Shown here in pieces: positions 1-7,853 of a DNA stretch of 48,527 nucleotides. The stretch comes from Acidobacteriota bacterium (lineage in GTDB: Bacteria > Acidobacteriota > Terriglobia > Terriglobales > Acidobacteriaceae), in assembly GCA_021818105.1 (NCBI GenBank), contig JAKAFB010000007.1, positions 1 to 48,527 of the forward strand, in the 5' to 3' direction. The notes beneath the pieces are model-generated. The model made no database searches, was not told the origin of the DNA, and saw nothing but the letters and a program-made list of their open reading frames with translations. The translations under genes and the position numbers were made by a program. Within the stretch, counting starts at the first letter, position 1; every line of letters starts with the position of its first letter.

Positions 1-201
1 AATCGCATCCTACAATCTTCATCGAAGGCTTCTCCTGATCTTCGAGCTCGTGGTCCTCTATCCACTCGCTACTCGATCTTCGCCGAAGCCTTCTTCCTTA
101 TCCCATCAAAGGCAAGGCACCCGGGGCAACCATCTTCAGTGGTGGAACTCACTTCGCAATCCCGGCACCCGGGCCAGCCCCCTGTGTTTGGCTACGATAT
201 C

Positions 202-333
202 ATGATGCACGAGGCCAGCTACCTCCCTTACATGATGGCCAGCCGGAGCCGCACGCTCTATATCGGCCTCACTGGCGATCTGCGCAAACGGGTCACGCAC
301 GAGCAGGCCAGCATGGGACTAAGACGCGCATGA
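202..333 (+). pseudogene. GIY-YIG nuclease-like fragment
   Basis: A short open frame encodes the N-terminal part of a GIY-YIG domain: a YLPYMMASRSRTLYIG stretch followed by LTGDLRKRV. This matches the first strand pair and the start of the helix in small UPF0213/YhbQ-like proteins. Those proteins usually run to about 80-100 residues with a downstream catalytic Glu. Here the reading diverges right after THEQ and stops, so the helix and catalytic end are missing. It sits beside REP-like sequence (GGCACCCGGG occurs twice at about 118-176), which suggests decay in a repeat-rich patch. It is probably a non-functional remnant. Confidence 0.5.
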
Positions 334-362
334 CAGCTCCCGAGCCGGACAGTTGATGATGG

Positions 363-1808
363 CTATTGTGGAAGCATCTCTGCGGGACTCTCGATGACTT
401 GTACCACCGGTGGCATCCAGCGACCGTAAAGTGCAGGCGCTTTCGGCGCATAGAGTCGCAGCGTTATGCTGAGTGTCCCGCTAGCAGGTGAGGGTAGCCA
501 GTTAGATTCTTTGTCGGGTCCAGGGTTCTCGTGCTGGATATAAAGATCCAACGAACCATCGGGATTGAATGAGAGCTTGTCACGATCGCCGAGTGCAAAA
601 CGGTTGAGCGGATTTGCCACTTGATTCCCGTTTGCGTCATACATGGTCAATGACCAGAAAGCTTCGACCGGCGGTAGTTGTGCTTTGTCGAAGTGGAGAA
701 TATACCTGTTCTCTCCCTGGAGCGGCCTTCCATCGGCATCGCCAAAGTTAATCGGGTAGATTGCATCGTCCGGCTGGCTGGCTCCCAATCCAATCATGGC
801 GATAATCGCGCGCTTGAAATAGTAGTTTCCGTAGACACCCATGGTGTCCGTGTTCATCTGCCAACCATTAACGACCGGGGCAATTGTCGGCAGTTTCGCG
901 TACATCGCTTTGAGCCCTGCTATGGAGGCACGGGTCAGAGCATCTTGAACCATTGGCTCCAGACTGTCCCAATTGAAGCTCTTCCCCGGCTCCATGCCAA
1001 TGTGTTTGAGACGCGCCACCATTGACCAGTCTGTCAGATGCGGTGGATGCAATTTCATAAGCTCCGCGGCATAGCTGAAGAACGCCTTAGCAGGCATCTT
1101 GTTCACCTGCTCCAGTGGCGGGGTTTTCATGTCCACGGTTGGATCGGCCTTGAACACCGCCGGTACGGGCGTCTTGCCCCACTGGGACATGGGAATGATG
1201 CGATAGCCATCCTGAATCTTGTGGACAGCTTCGTAGTCCGAGGGCCCGTTCGTCTGCGTCCGTCCTATGGCCCACACGTAGGGCGTGGGTGACTGGATAA
1301 GCTCAACGCCGTGGGGCAGGTTGCCCTTCCAGCCCGGAGGCACGACGGCGAAATTGTTGGCTGCAGTGCCGGTTGTTCGCTTGCCGGGCGCGGCGAAGAC
1401 GTCGCTCCACATATCCAACATCGGGATCAGATAATAGCGCCCGCCGGTATCTGGCACGGAGACGATCATCGGCTCCTTGGTCAAGTCGAGCCAGGCGATG
1501 GAGTAGAGCGTGTCGAAGTTGGGGCGCACCACTTCCCTGAAGTCCGCAGTTGGGAATGCTCGCACATGGGTAAAAGTGTTCATCGGGCCGCGGCCAGCCA
1601 TCTTGCCGGACTCGATGTTCGTCATCTGCTGGCGGGTTACATCCATCATCACCAGCGGATAGAGGTAGACATAAGCCTCCAAACCGATCTGGTATACCTC
1701 GTCCTGGCTCTGAGCGGCGGCATCGACAGGACAAGCCATCGAGAAGAGGAAAGTCAGGATCAAGGCAATAGCAGCCCGGGGCGGAGTTATTCTCATCGGT
1801 TTCTCCAT
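363..1808 (-). CDS. DUF1254/DUF1214 domain secreted protein
   Basis: The 481-residue product starts with an export signal: basic residues, then AIALILTFLFSMACPVDA, ending near AAAQ. An N-terminal DUF1254 domain follows (YVYLYPLVMMDVTRQQ; RPNFDTLYSIAWLDL; GRYYLIPMLDMWSDVFA). A C-terminal DUF1214 domain carries the FWSLTMYDANGNQVANPLNRFALGDRD block and ends with a beta-rich YIQHENPG/NWLPSPAS region. This two-domain arrangement is widespread in soil bacteria and has no established biochemical role. ATG at 1808 has a GAGG 8 bases upstream; an internal ATG at 1796 is an alternative. It is likely periplasmic. It lies just downstream of two tandem secreted proteins on the same strand. Confidence 0.85.
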   Translation of the reverse strand: MEKPMRITPPRAAIALILTFLFSMACPVDAAAQSQDEVYQIGLEAYVYLYPLVMMDVTRQQMTNIESGKMAGRGPMNTFTHVRAFPTADFREVVRPNFDTLYSIAWLDLTKEPMIVSVPDTGGRYYLIPMLDMWSDVFAAPGKRTTGTAANNFAVVPPGWKGNLPHGVELIQSPTPYVWAIGRTQTNGPSDYEAVHKIQDGYRIIPMSQWGKTPVPAVFKADPTVDMKTPPLEQVNKMPAKAFFSYAAELMKLHPPHLTDWSMVARLKHIGMEPGKSFNWDSLEPMVQDALTRASIAGLKAMYAKLPTIAPVVNGWQMNTDTMGVYGNYYFKRAIIAMIGLGASQPDDAIYPINFGDADGRPLQGENRYILHFDKAQLPPVEAFWSLTMYDANGNQVANPLNRFALGDRDKLSFNPDGSLDLYIQHENPGPDKESNWLPSPASGTLSITLRLYAPKAPALYGRWMPPVVQVIESPAEMLPQ

Positions 1809-1951
1809 TGGACGACCTCGCGCTCACCGTATTGCCCGACAGTAGTCTCCAGTGAACTTTAAAGCGCTACGAGCAAAAACTGAGCAGCGCCGCTCTGAGC
1901 AGATGGAGTGAGACTCTGCTCGCAGATGTCTACCCAATTTTGGCCGAATGG

Positions 1952-2752
1952 CTACGGCTTGTAGTTGCTCATGCCCGGCCCAGTCTTGTCATATACGTTG
2001 AAGAACTCGTCGGGCATGAGGGTGGCCACGCCGCCTTGCGGCCTCTCGATCAAATCCTGCTCCAACGTCTTGACCCGGAACTTCCAGCCGGGCGGCAGCT
2101 TCTTGAACTGGCTTTGTCCAGCGGCAACAAATTGCTCGTAGGTGTATGTCGGTTTAAGGCCGACCTGGAATCCCTTCATGATCCAGGTGTTGCCTTCCGC
2201 ATCGTCCAGCAGCAAAACCGTGGTGCCCTTGTTCCAACCGATGCCGCTGCCCTCGCGTGCAATGGTTACGGGTTTGTAGGGCGTGGATTCTGAGACACCA
2301 CCGGTGTTGTCGCCCATATCCAATTGGGCGACCCATGGAACCTTGCGGCCATTGAACTCCCTAACGACGCCATTCTGGATTTCAATCCAATCGGGCGTAA
2401 AGAGTTTCGGGCCGTTCATCGACGCACCAAGGACGCCAAATTCGTTCTTTATCTTGTCAAAATCGAGTCCCTCGACCCACGCCTGCGGCGCGGTGTCCTT
2501 GGAAGCCGGAACGGCATCTGGGAAAAGGGCCGTGTTGTAGCACGCAGCAACCAGCTTCCCGGTCTTAGCTTCGCGACCCGCAAGGAAAATCTCGGCGAAA
2601 CGCACCATGTGCAAGCCGTCGACACGTATGAATTTGGCACCGTCGCCGTCCCGAAGCACAGCTGGTTCCGCTGAAGAAGTTTGTTGCGCGAAGGGCACTC
2701 CGGCTGCTAACACCAAGAGGGCCGACGTCACCAAAATCAAGTATTTCGTCAT
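1952..2752 (-). CDS. Conserved secreted protein of unknown function (copy 1)
   Basis: From the ATG at 2752 the product has a clear signal peptide (MTKYLILVTSALLVLAAG, cleavage near FAQQ). A soluble domain of about 240 residues follows, with blocks VDGLHMVRFAEIFLAGRE, WIMKGFQVGLKPTYTYEQF and PPGWKFRVKTLEQDL, ending DEFFNVYDKTGPGMSNYKP. I do not recognise the family. An upstream in-frame start at 2818 would put 22 residues before the signal peptide, so I reject it. The neighbouring gene at 2961-3761 encodes a protein that is close to 90% identical by eye after the signal peptide, so this is a recent tandem duplication. The repeated downstream string CGAATGGCTACGGCTTGTAG shows that flanking DNA was copied too. 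The DUF1254 gene downstream may share a transcript. Confidence 0.75.
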   Translation of the reverse strand: MTKYLILVTSALLVLAAGVPFAQQTSSAEPAVLRDGDGAKFIRVDGLHMVRFAEIFLAGREAKTGKLVAACYNTALFPDAVPASKDTAPQAWVEGLDFDKIKNEFGVLGASMNGPKLFTPDWIEIQNGVVREFNGRKVPWVAQLDMGDNTGGVSESTPYKPVTIAREGSGIGWNKGTTVLLLDDAEGNTWIMKGFQVGLKPTYTYEQFVAAGQSQFKKLPPGWKFRVKTLEQDLIERPQGGVATLMPDEFFNVYDKTGPGMSNYKP

Positions 2753-2874
2753 ACGATAACTCCAGAACTGCAATCTGCCGTGCGCCAAAGGATAGTAATC
2801 CGTCGGCTGCGCCCACAACTGGTGGTTTTACCAGCGCATGCGTCCATCGGACTCAGTGGGTGTCGTCATTGTGT

Positions 2875-2955
2875 GGGGCGGGTGGCGCGGGTCTCGGGAT
2901 GTTGACTTACCTCGAGACTGGGTGCCCTCAAAAAGCGAGACGGGGCACCCGCCCG
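2875..2955. repeat. REP-like palindromic element, copy A
   Basis: This stretch lies between the duplicated secreted-protein genes. It contains nested inverted repeats: GTCTCG (2891-2896) against CGAGAC (2913-2918), and GGGTGCCC (2920-2927) against GGGCACCC (2943-2950). Its order of words (GGCGGGTGGC, then GACTTACCTCGA, then TGGGTGCCC) recurs at 3893-3955 and, inverted, at about 4255-4318, which defines a small repeat family. Confidence 0.6.
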
Positions 2956-2960
2956 AATGG

Positions 2961-3761
2961 CTACGGCTTGTAGTCGCTCATGCCGGGCCCGGTCTTGTCA
3001 TACACGTTGAAGAACTCGTCGACCATGATCGTGGCCACGCCGCCTTCGGGCTTCTCGTTCAAATCCTTGTCGAGGGTCTTAACCCGGAACTTCCAGCCCG
3101 GCGGCAGTTTCTTGAACTGGTTTTGTCCTGCGGCAACGAATTGCTCGTAGGTGTATGTCGGTTTAAGGCCGATCTGGAATCCCTTCATGATCCAAGTATT
3201 GCCTTCTGGATCGTCCAGCAGCAAAACCGTGGTGCCCTTGTACCAACCGATGTCGCCTCGTAAGATGGTTTGGGGTTTGTAGGGCGTGGATTCTGATACA
3301 CCACCTGTGTTGTCGCCCATGTCCAATTGGCCGACCCACGGAACCTTGCGGCCATTGAACTCCCTTACGACGCCATTCTGGACTTCAATCCAATCGGGCA
3401 TCCAGAGCTTCGGACCATTAAGAGACGCACCAAGGACGCCGAATTCGTTCTTTATCTTGTCGAAATCGAGGCCCTCGGCCCACGCCTGCGGCGCGGTGTC
3501 CTTGGAGGCGGGGACGGCATTTGGGAAAAGGCTCGTGTTGTAGCACGCAGCGACCAGCTTCCCGGTTTTCGCCTCGCGACCGGCGAGGAAGATCTCGGCG
3601 AAACGCACCATGTGCAAACCGTCGACACGTATGGATTTGGCACCGTCGCCGTCGCGAAGCACAGCGGGTTCCGCAGAAGTAGTTTGTTGCGCGAACTGCA
3701 CTCCCACGGCGGATGTTAGAAAAACCGTCGTCACCAAAACTACTGTCGCTATATCCTTCAT
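2961..3761 (-). CDS. Conserved secreted protein of unknown function (copy 2)
   Basis: This is a paralogue of the gene at 1952-2752. It has a signal peptide (MKDIATVVLVTTVFLTSAVG, ending near FAQQ) and then the same domain with few substitutions. The largest difference is a short deletion where copy 1 reads IAREGSGIGW and this copy reads ILRGDIGW. The ATG at 3761 is preceded by GGAGAG at 4 bases, a better fit than in-frame ATGs at 3773 and 3815. The function is unknown. The two copies plus the DUF1254 gene form a same-strand group of exported proteins. Confidence 0.75.
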   Translation of the reverse strand: MKDIATVVLVTTVFLTSAVGVQFAQQTTSAEPAVLRDGDGAKSIRVDGLHMVRFAEIFLAGREAKTGKLVAACYNTSLFPNAVPASKDTAPQAWAEGLDFDKIKNEFGVLGASLNGPKLWMPDWIEVQNGVVREFNGRKVPWVGQLDMGDNTGGVSESTPYKPQTILRGDIGWYKGTTVLLLDDPEGNTWIMKGFQIGLKPTYTYEQFVAAGQNQFKKLPPGWKFRVKTLDKDLNEKPEGGVATIMVDEFFNVYDKTGPGMSDYKP

Positions 3762-3892
3762 AAATCTCTCCATCTGGAGATTCCCTGCGGTACAAACAGA
3801 CAAGCAGTTCCCCATGCGGGAAAGCGTAAACCGGCCCGGTTTCGTCAGAAACTGGAGGTTTTACTAGTACTTGCACTCAACGGAAGTCAACT

Positions 3893-3983
3893 GGGCGGGT
3901 GGCCGACCCTTCCCCTGCACAATGCTAACTTACCTCCGACGTGGATGCCCCATCCTTGCGGGGACTTATCGCGCAAGGGTGGG
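3893..3983. repeat. REP-like palindromic element, copy B
   Basis: It starts with the same word order as copy A (GCGGGTGGCCGACCC, then AACTTACCTC, GACGTGG, TGCCCC). It continues into a hairpin: CCCATCCTTGCG (3949-3960) pairs with CGCAAGGGTGGG (3972-3983) with one wobble and an 11-base loop. It borders the right end of the decayed RAYT gene, where REP partners of RAYT enzymes are expected. Confidence 0.6.
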
Positions 3984-4193
3984 TACCACAACCCTTCGCC
4001 CATCCGGGTCTCGCCTTTGTTCCCGCTCCCACGCCGTCCAAAACGACTCGATCTCCACCGTACCGCGCAGCCCAGCCGAGTCATGACGACAACTCGACCA
4101 CGGCCAGTCCTCAGGCTTTGCCACGAGCCCGCGCACAACTGGATTGCGGTGCATATACCCGAGCTTCTCCGCACGCTTCTCTTCACTCCGCAC
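3966..4193 (-). pseudogene. REP-associated tyrosine transposase (RAYT), C-terminal remnant
   Basis: The readable part ([16 protein letters not shown], then [12 protein letters not shown], then [13 protein letters not shown]) is the characteristic C-terminal segment of Y1/TnpA_REP-type RAYT transposases. Family members are about 150-220 residues, with catalytic HxH and Tyr motifs in the N-terminal half. That half is absent: upstream sequence is replaced by a REP hairpin at 4225-4261. The fragment is bounded on both sides by inverted copies of the same REP family. It is non-functional and is the likely fossil of the enzyme that spread these repeats. Confidence 0.75.
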
Positions 4194-4224
4194 GTTTCAT
4201 GGCGAAATGCGAGTGTATGTGGTT

Positions 4225-4318
4225 CCCATCCTTTCGGCCAACCGCAGGCCGAAAGGATGGGGCACCCACGTTTGCGGTAAGTAAGCATTGCGAAGGGTGG
4301 GCGACCCGGCGGGCAGTC
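4225..4318. repeat. REP-like palindromic element, copy C (inverted)
   Basis: It contains a perfect 15-bp inverted repeat: CCCATCCTTTCGGCC (4225-4239) against GGCCGAAAGGATGGG (4247-4261), with loop AACCGCA. The following 4262-4318 region, read on the minus strand, reproduces the copy B word order (CGGGTCGCCCACCCTTCGC, ATGCTTACTTACC, GTGGGTGCCCCATCC). Copies B and C therefore face each other around the RAYT remnant in a REPIN-like arrangement. Confidence 0.7.
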
Positions 4319-4372
4319 ACCCACGATTGATGCAGAGGGCTGAATTGGAGGGAGGAAGCTGGCGGGGAGGGG

Positions 4373-5425
4373 TCAGGCGCCTGCGGGCGGGGGTGCGGTG
4401 GAACCGCGGAGGACGAGGCTGGTGGAGACGAGGAACTCGCGCTGCTTGTTTTGATCTTCCGGTATTTCGGCCTGCTGGCGGAGGGCTTCAAAGGCGGCGT
4501 GGGCGAGGTCGGCGCGCGAGAGGCGGATGGTGGTGAGGGGCGGCAGGGTGAACTCGGCGAAGTCCACGTCATCGAGACCGACGACGGAGAGATCCTGGGG
4601 CACGCGCAGGCCCTGAAGATAGGCGGCGCGGAGGACGCCGATGGCGGTCATGTCGTTGGAGCAGAGGATGGCGGTGGGGCGTGAGGAGAGTGCCTGGAGC
4701 TTCTCAAAACCTGCGACGCCTCCCTTGAGTGTGTGGTCGCACTCGATGACCCAGTTCTTTCGGATCGGCAGGTTGACCTCCTGCATGGCTGCGCGGAAGT
4801 CGTTCTCGCGGGTGACGGCGGAGTGGATGTTGTGGGGGCCGGCGAGGAAGGCGATTTTGCTGTGGCCGAGCTCGGCGAGGTGCACGATGGCCTGTTTGAT
4901 GCCGGTCTTGTAGTCCAGAAGGATGGTGCTGACGTTGGGATCATCGAAGCGGAACTCGGCGAAGACCATGGGGATGTCATGGACTGCGAGCTGGTTGAGC
5001 ACCGGCTCCTCCTCACCGAAGGTGAGCATGGCCACGCCCTCAACCTTGCGCTCAATCATGCGGCGGATGGTGGTGGCGAGATTTGCGGGATTGCTGTTGG
5101 AGGAGCTGACGAGGATTTCGTAGCCGTGAGCAACGGCAGTTTCCTCGAAGTTCTTGATGAGATCGGGGAAGAAGGGGTTGGTGACGTTTTCAACGATGAT
5201 GCCGAGGATGCGGCTGCGGCCGGAGACGAGGCTGCGTGCATTGGTGTTGGGAAAGTAGTTGAGTTGCTTGATAGCCTGCCAGACGCGCTTGGACAACCGA
5301 TCACTGACGACTGGTGCGCCGTTGATGGTTCGCGAAACCGTGGCAATGGAGACCTTGGCCAGGGCGGCTACGGCACGAATGTCGGGCGTTTTGTCGTCTG
5401 TCTTGCGGATTGCTCTTCGAGCCAC
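4373..5425 (-). CDS. LacI-family transcriptional regulator
   Basis: The 350-residue protein has the standard LacI layout. An N-terminal helix-turn-helix spans about residues 16-45 (IRAVAALAKVSIATVSRTIN), followed by the hinge helix region (FPNTNARSLVSGRS). A periplasmic-binding-protein-like effector domain follows (LGIIVENVTNPFFPDLIKN; LGHSKIAFLAGP; ILCSNDMTAIGVLRAAYLQG; LSVVGLDDVDFAEFTLPPLTTI). It binds an operator as a dimer and presumably responds to a sugar or sugar acid. It sits 91 bases downstream of a glycerate kinase gene on the same strand, so control of that cluster is a reasonable guess, but no operator was identified. Confidence 0.93.
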   Translation of the reverse strand: MARRAIRKTDDKTPDIRAVAALAKVSIATVSRTINGAPVVSDRLSKRVWQAIKQLNYFPNTNARSLVSGRSRILGIIVENVTNPFFPDLIKNFEETAVAHGYEILVSSSNSNPANLATTIRRMIERKVEGVAMLTFGEEEPVLNQLAVHDIPMVFAEFRFDDPNVSTILLDYKTGIKQAIVHLAELGHSKIAFLAGPHNIHSAVTRENDFRAAMQEVNLPIRKNWVIECDHTLKGGVAGFEKLQALSSRPTAILCSNDMTAIGVLRAAYLQGLRVPQDLSVVGLDDVDFAEFTLPPLTTIRLSRADLAHAAFEALRQQAEIPEDQNKQREFLVSTSLVLRGSTAPPPAGA

Positions 5426-5480
5426 ATCTTCATCCTAAATGAAACGGGGGCACAAGCGTAAGAATGGCGGCGGCGTGGGG

Positions 5481-5509
5481 GGCCTGTTCCGGCGGGATGG
5501 GAACAGGCC
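5481..5509. terminator. Intergenic hairpin downstream of glycerate kinase
   Basis: A perfect 10-bp inverted repeat, GGCCTGTTCC (5481-5490) and GGAACAGGCC (5500-5509), has a 9-base loop. It lies just after the kinase stop codon and before lacI. No T-tract follows on the minus strand, so it may be a Rho-dependent end, a transcript stabiliser or a partial terminator. Confidence 0.4.
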
Positions 5510-5516
5510 ACGAGAG

Positions 5517-6971
5517 TTAGGACTTATCAGCAATGAGCAGGCGGAGGTCGCGGATGTTGAGGCCGGTGGGGCCGGTGACGACAGAATCGCCCAGGGCGGT
5601 GAAAAGCGGGCATGCGTCGAAGTTGCGGAGGGATTTTTCAGGGTCAAAGCCGAAGGCGCGAGCGCGGTCAACGGTGGTGGGGTCGGCAATGGCACCGGCG
5701 TTCTGCGTATTTCCGTCGATGCCGTCCGAGCCGGCGCTGAGGACAGAGAGCATTCTGCCGGGGTGTGCTGCGAGATCGAGGGCGCAGGCGAGGGCGAACT
5801 GCTGATTGCGGCCGCCGGCACCGGGGGTGCGGTCGATGGTGACAGTGACTTCACCGACGGAGATGAGACAAAAGCGCGGGTGGACGGCACGCATGGAGTG
5901 GAAGCGCTCAAGGAGATAGCGCGCCGCATCGGCGTAGTCCCAGTCATCGCAAGAGTTGTCGACGGCGACGAAGTAACCGGCTTGTTGCGCGAGAGAGCGG
6001 GCGTTTTCGATGAGGTCATGGCTGGAGAGGAGAACTTCGTAGATGGCGTTGCGGAAGACGGGGCTCTCGGCAGCGAGGGATGTGGCCTTTGTGATGTCGC
6101 GGGACTGTGTAGCGCCTCTTCGGTTTGTCTTGGAGAAGAGAATGGGACGCGTGGACTTGTTGCCGGGCGACTCGGGCAGGTCAGTGCGTTCAAAGAAGGC
6201 GCGGACGGCGGGGGGCAACTTGTCGGCGAGGTTGTATTTGGTGATGATGGCGCGGGCGTCGTCGACGGTGGAATGGTCTGGCGAGGTGGGTCCGGAGGAG
6301 AGCGCGTCGAGAGAGCGGAGGGGGACGTCGGGCACCAGGAGGGAGATTTGCGTAGCTTCCTCGGCGGCGAGAGCGAGGCGGCCGCCTTTGACGGCGGAGA
6401 AGTGCTTGCGGAGGGTGTTCATCTCGTTGATGGGAGCGCCGGAGTTGAGCAGCGCCCGATGTAGGCCGATGGTGTCTTCAAGGGTGAGGTCAGGGTCAAG
6501 AGGCAGGTCGAACATGGCGGAACCACCGCCGGAGATGAGGAAGAAGACGAGGGTGTCCTTCCTGGCTTTCTTGAGGAGGGTGAGCGCGGCGCGGGCGGCG
6601 GCGAAGGAGTCCTCATTGGGCAGGGGATGGCCGCCCTCGAAGTATCGGAAGCGCCAGTTGCGCTGTGCGGGTGGGTACTTGGAGCAGTAGATACCGCGCA
6701 GGCCTTTGCGGCGCTTCATGCGGGAGAGAAGGACGTCTACCATGGGGCCGGCGGCTTTGCCGAAAGCAATGACGAAGATGCGCTTGTATCCGGCGAGATT
6801 GATGGTTTCGGGGCCGCTGCCATCGGGGAGAAGTCGGTGGAGCAAGTTGCCATCAAAGCGCAAACGGCGATCGAAGGCGCTTTCGATATTGCAGGCGGCG
6901 AGAGCGCCGGTGAAGATCTCAGTGGCGGTGTGGTGCAGGGGATCGTAGACGGAATCGGCGACGGGAGTCAT
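5517..6971 (-). CDS. Glycerate 2-kinase (GckA/TtuD type, MOFRL family)
   Basis: The 484-residue protein matches the GckA/TtuD class of glycerate kinases (DUF4147 plus MOFRL), which make 2-phosphoglycerate from D-glycerate with ATP. The N-terminal domain has IFVIAFGKAAGPMVDVLL, EGGHPLPNEDSFAAA, FFLISGGGSAMFDLP and LNEMNTLRKHFSAVKGGRLA-like blocks. The C-terminal MOFRL domain carries VTVTIDRTPGAGGRNQQFAL and AGSDGIDGNTQNAGAI, then TGPTGLNIRDLRLLI at the end. Its start overlaps the stop of the upstream hydrolase gene by 4 bases (ATGA), so the two are translationally coupled. A lacI regulator follows. The context suggests use of glycerate or sugar-acid breakdown products. Confidence 0.93.
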   Translation of the reverse strand: MTPVADSVYDPLHHTATEIFTGALAACNIESAFDRRLRFDGNLLHRLLPDGSGPETINLAGYKRIFVIAFGKAAGPMVDVLLSRMKRRKGLRGIYCSKYPPAQRNWRFRYFEGGHPLPNEDSFAAARAALTLLKKARKDTLVFFLISGGGSAMFDLPLDPDLTLEDTIGLHRALLNSGAPINEMNTLRKHFSAVKGGRLALAAEEATQISLLVPDVPLRSLDALSSGPTSPDHSTVDDARAIITKYNLADKLPPAVRAFFERTDLPESPGNKSTRPILFSKTNRRGATQSRDITKATSLAAESPVFRNAIYEVLLSSHDLIENARSLAQQAGYFVAVDNSCDDWDYADAARYLLERFHSMRAVHPRFCLISVGEVTVTIDRTPGAGGRNQQFALACALDLAAHPGRMLSVLSAGSDGIDGNTQNAGAIADPTTVDRARAFGFDPEKSLRNFDACPLFTALGDSVVTGPTGLNIRDLRLLIADKS

Positions 6972-7696
6972 GCCAGGAGTTCCTTGAGCCAGCGGGCGAG
7001 TTCGTTCTGCATCGCATCGAGCTGGCCGGCAAAAAAATGATCGGCGCCGGGCAGGAGCACAATCCTTTTGGGGTTGGCCGTGGTGGCGGCCACATCACGC
7101 AGATCATCAGCGGGGGCGAACTGGTCGTGATCTCCGCTGAGAAAAAGTTTGGGAAGCGTGCACTGGGAAAGAAATGGATAGCGATAATGACGGCCCTCTG
7201 CCTGCGTGGGCAGTCCGAGGGCGGCGATGAAGCGCACATCGGCGCGGGGATCGAAGGGAAGCTGTGAGCGGGTTTGCGGATCACAGCAGGCGTAGAGGGC
7301 CATGGCAGCGCCGAAGCTGAAGCCGGCGAGAACGATGGGTAGTTCGTACTCGGCGGCGAGCCAGTTGAGAGCTGCGGCGACATCGGCGGTTTCCGCCATG
7401 CCGTCGTGGGCGCCTTCGCTGAGGCCGGTTCCGCGGAAGTTGAAGCGGAGCACGGGCAGAGCGAGGCCGAACTCGGGCGCGTTGAGGGCCTTCATGGCGT
7501 GGTAGACCACTTTGTTGTGCATGGTACCGCCACCAATGGGATGTGGATGGCAGACAAGCGCTGCGCAGGGCGCGCTGGGCGAGCCTTCATTGAGCAGCGC
7601 TTCGAGCCGTCCGGCGGGTCCGCGGAGATGGACAGAGCGCAGCTTTGCGCTGCCCGCGGAGGACGCCGGCATATCCGGTGGCAACTGGGTGGTCAT
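6968..7696 (-). CDS. Alpha/beta-hydrolase (dienelactone hydrolase-like)
   Basis: This 242-residue soluble hydrolase has an HPHP motif (residues 50-53) and FNFRGTGLSEG, both typical of the YsgA/alpha-beta-hydrolase group. The nucleophile elbow is GFSFGA (Ser127), with a likely acid in SGDHDQF and a catalytic His in PGADHFF. The natural substrate cannot be told from sequence. It is the first gene of the minus-strand cluster; the following glycerate kinase start overlaps its stop. It diverges from the M20 peptidase gene, with about 157 bases between them. Confidence 0.88.
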   Translation of the reverse strand: MTTQLPPDMPASSAGSAKLRSVHLRGPAGRLEALLNEGSPSAPCAALVCHPHPIGGGTMHNKVVYHAMKALNAPEFGLALPVLRFNFRGTGLSEGAHDGMAETADVAAALNWLAAEYELPIVLAGFSFGAAMALYACCDPQTRSQLPFDPRADVRFIAALGLPTQAEGRHYRYPFLSQCTLPKLFLSGDHDQFAPADDLRDVAATTANPKRIVLLPGADHFFAGQLDAMQNELARWLKELLA

Positions 7697-7853
7697 CCCT
7701 TGGCTATTCTACGCGCATTTTTCGGGGAGGGGATGAGGCCGCCGGGGCAGAAGTAAAGCGTTCAAGGAGAAGAGGCGCGTGCTGGAACACTGTGGGACGA
7801 AAATGCGACGGGATGGAAGGACAGCGCATTGCGTAGGGTATTCTGGCAGCATC

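Noticed and set aside
3887..4572. Several overlapping open frames on both strands in the REP/RAYT patch
   Set aside because: They arise from palindromic repeats and from the antisense of lacI; only the RAYT fragment has family similarity.
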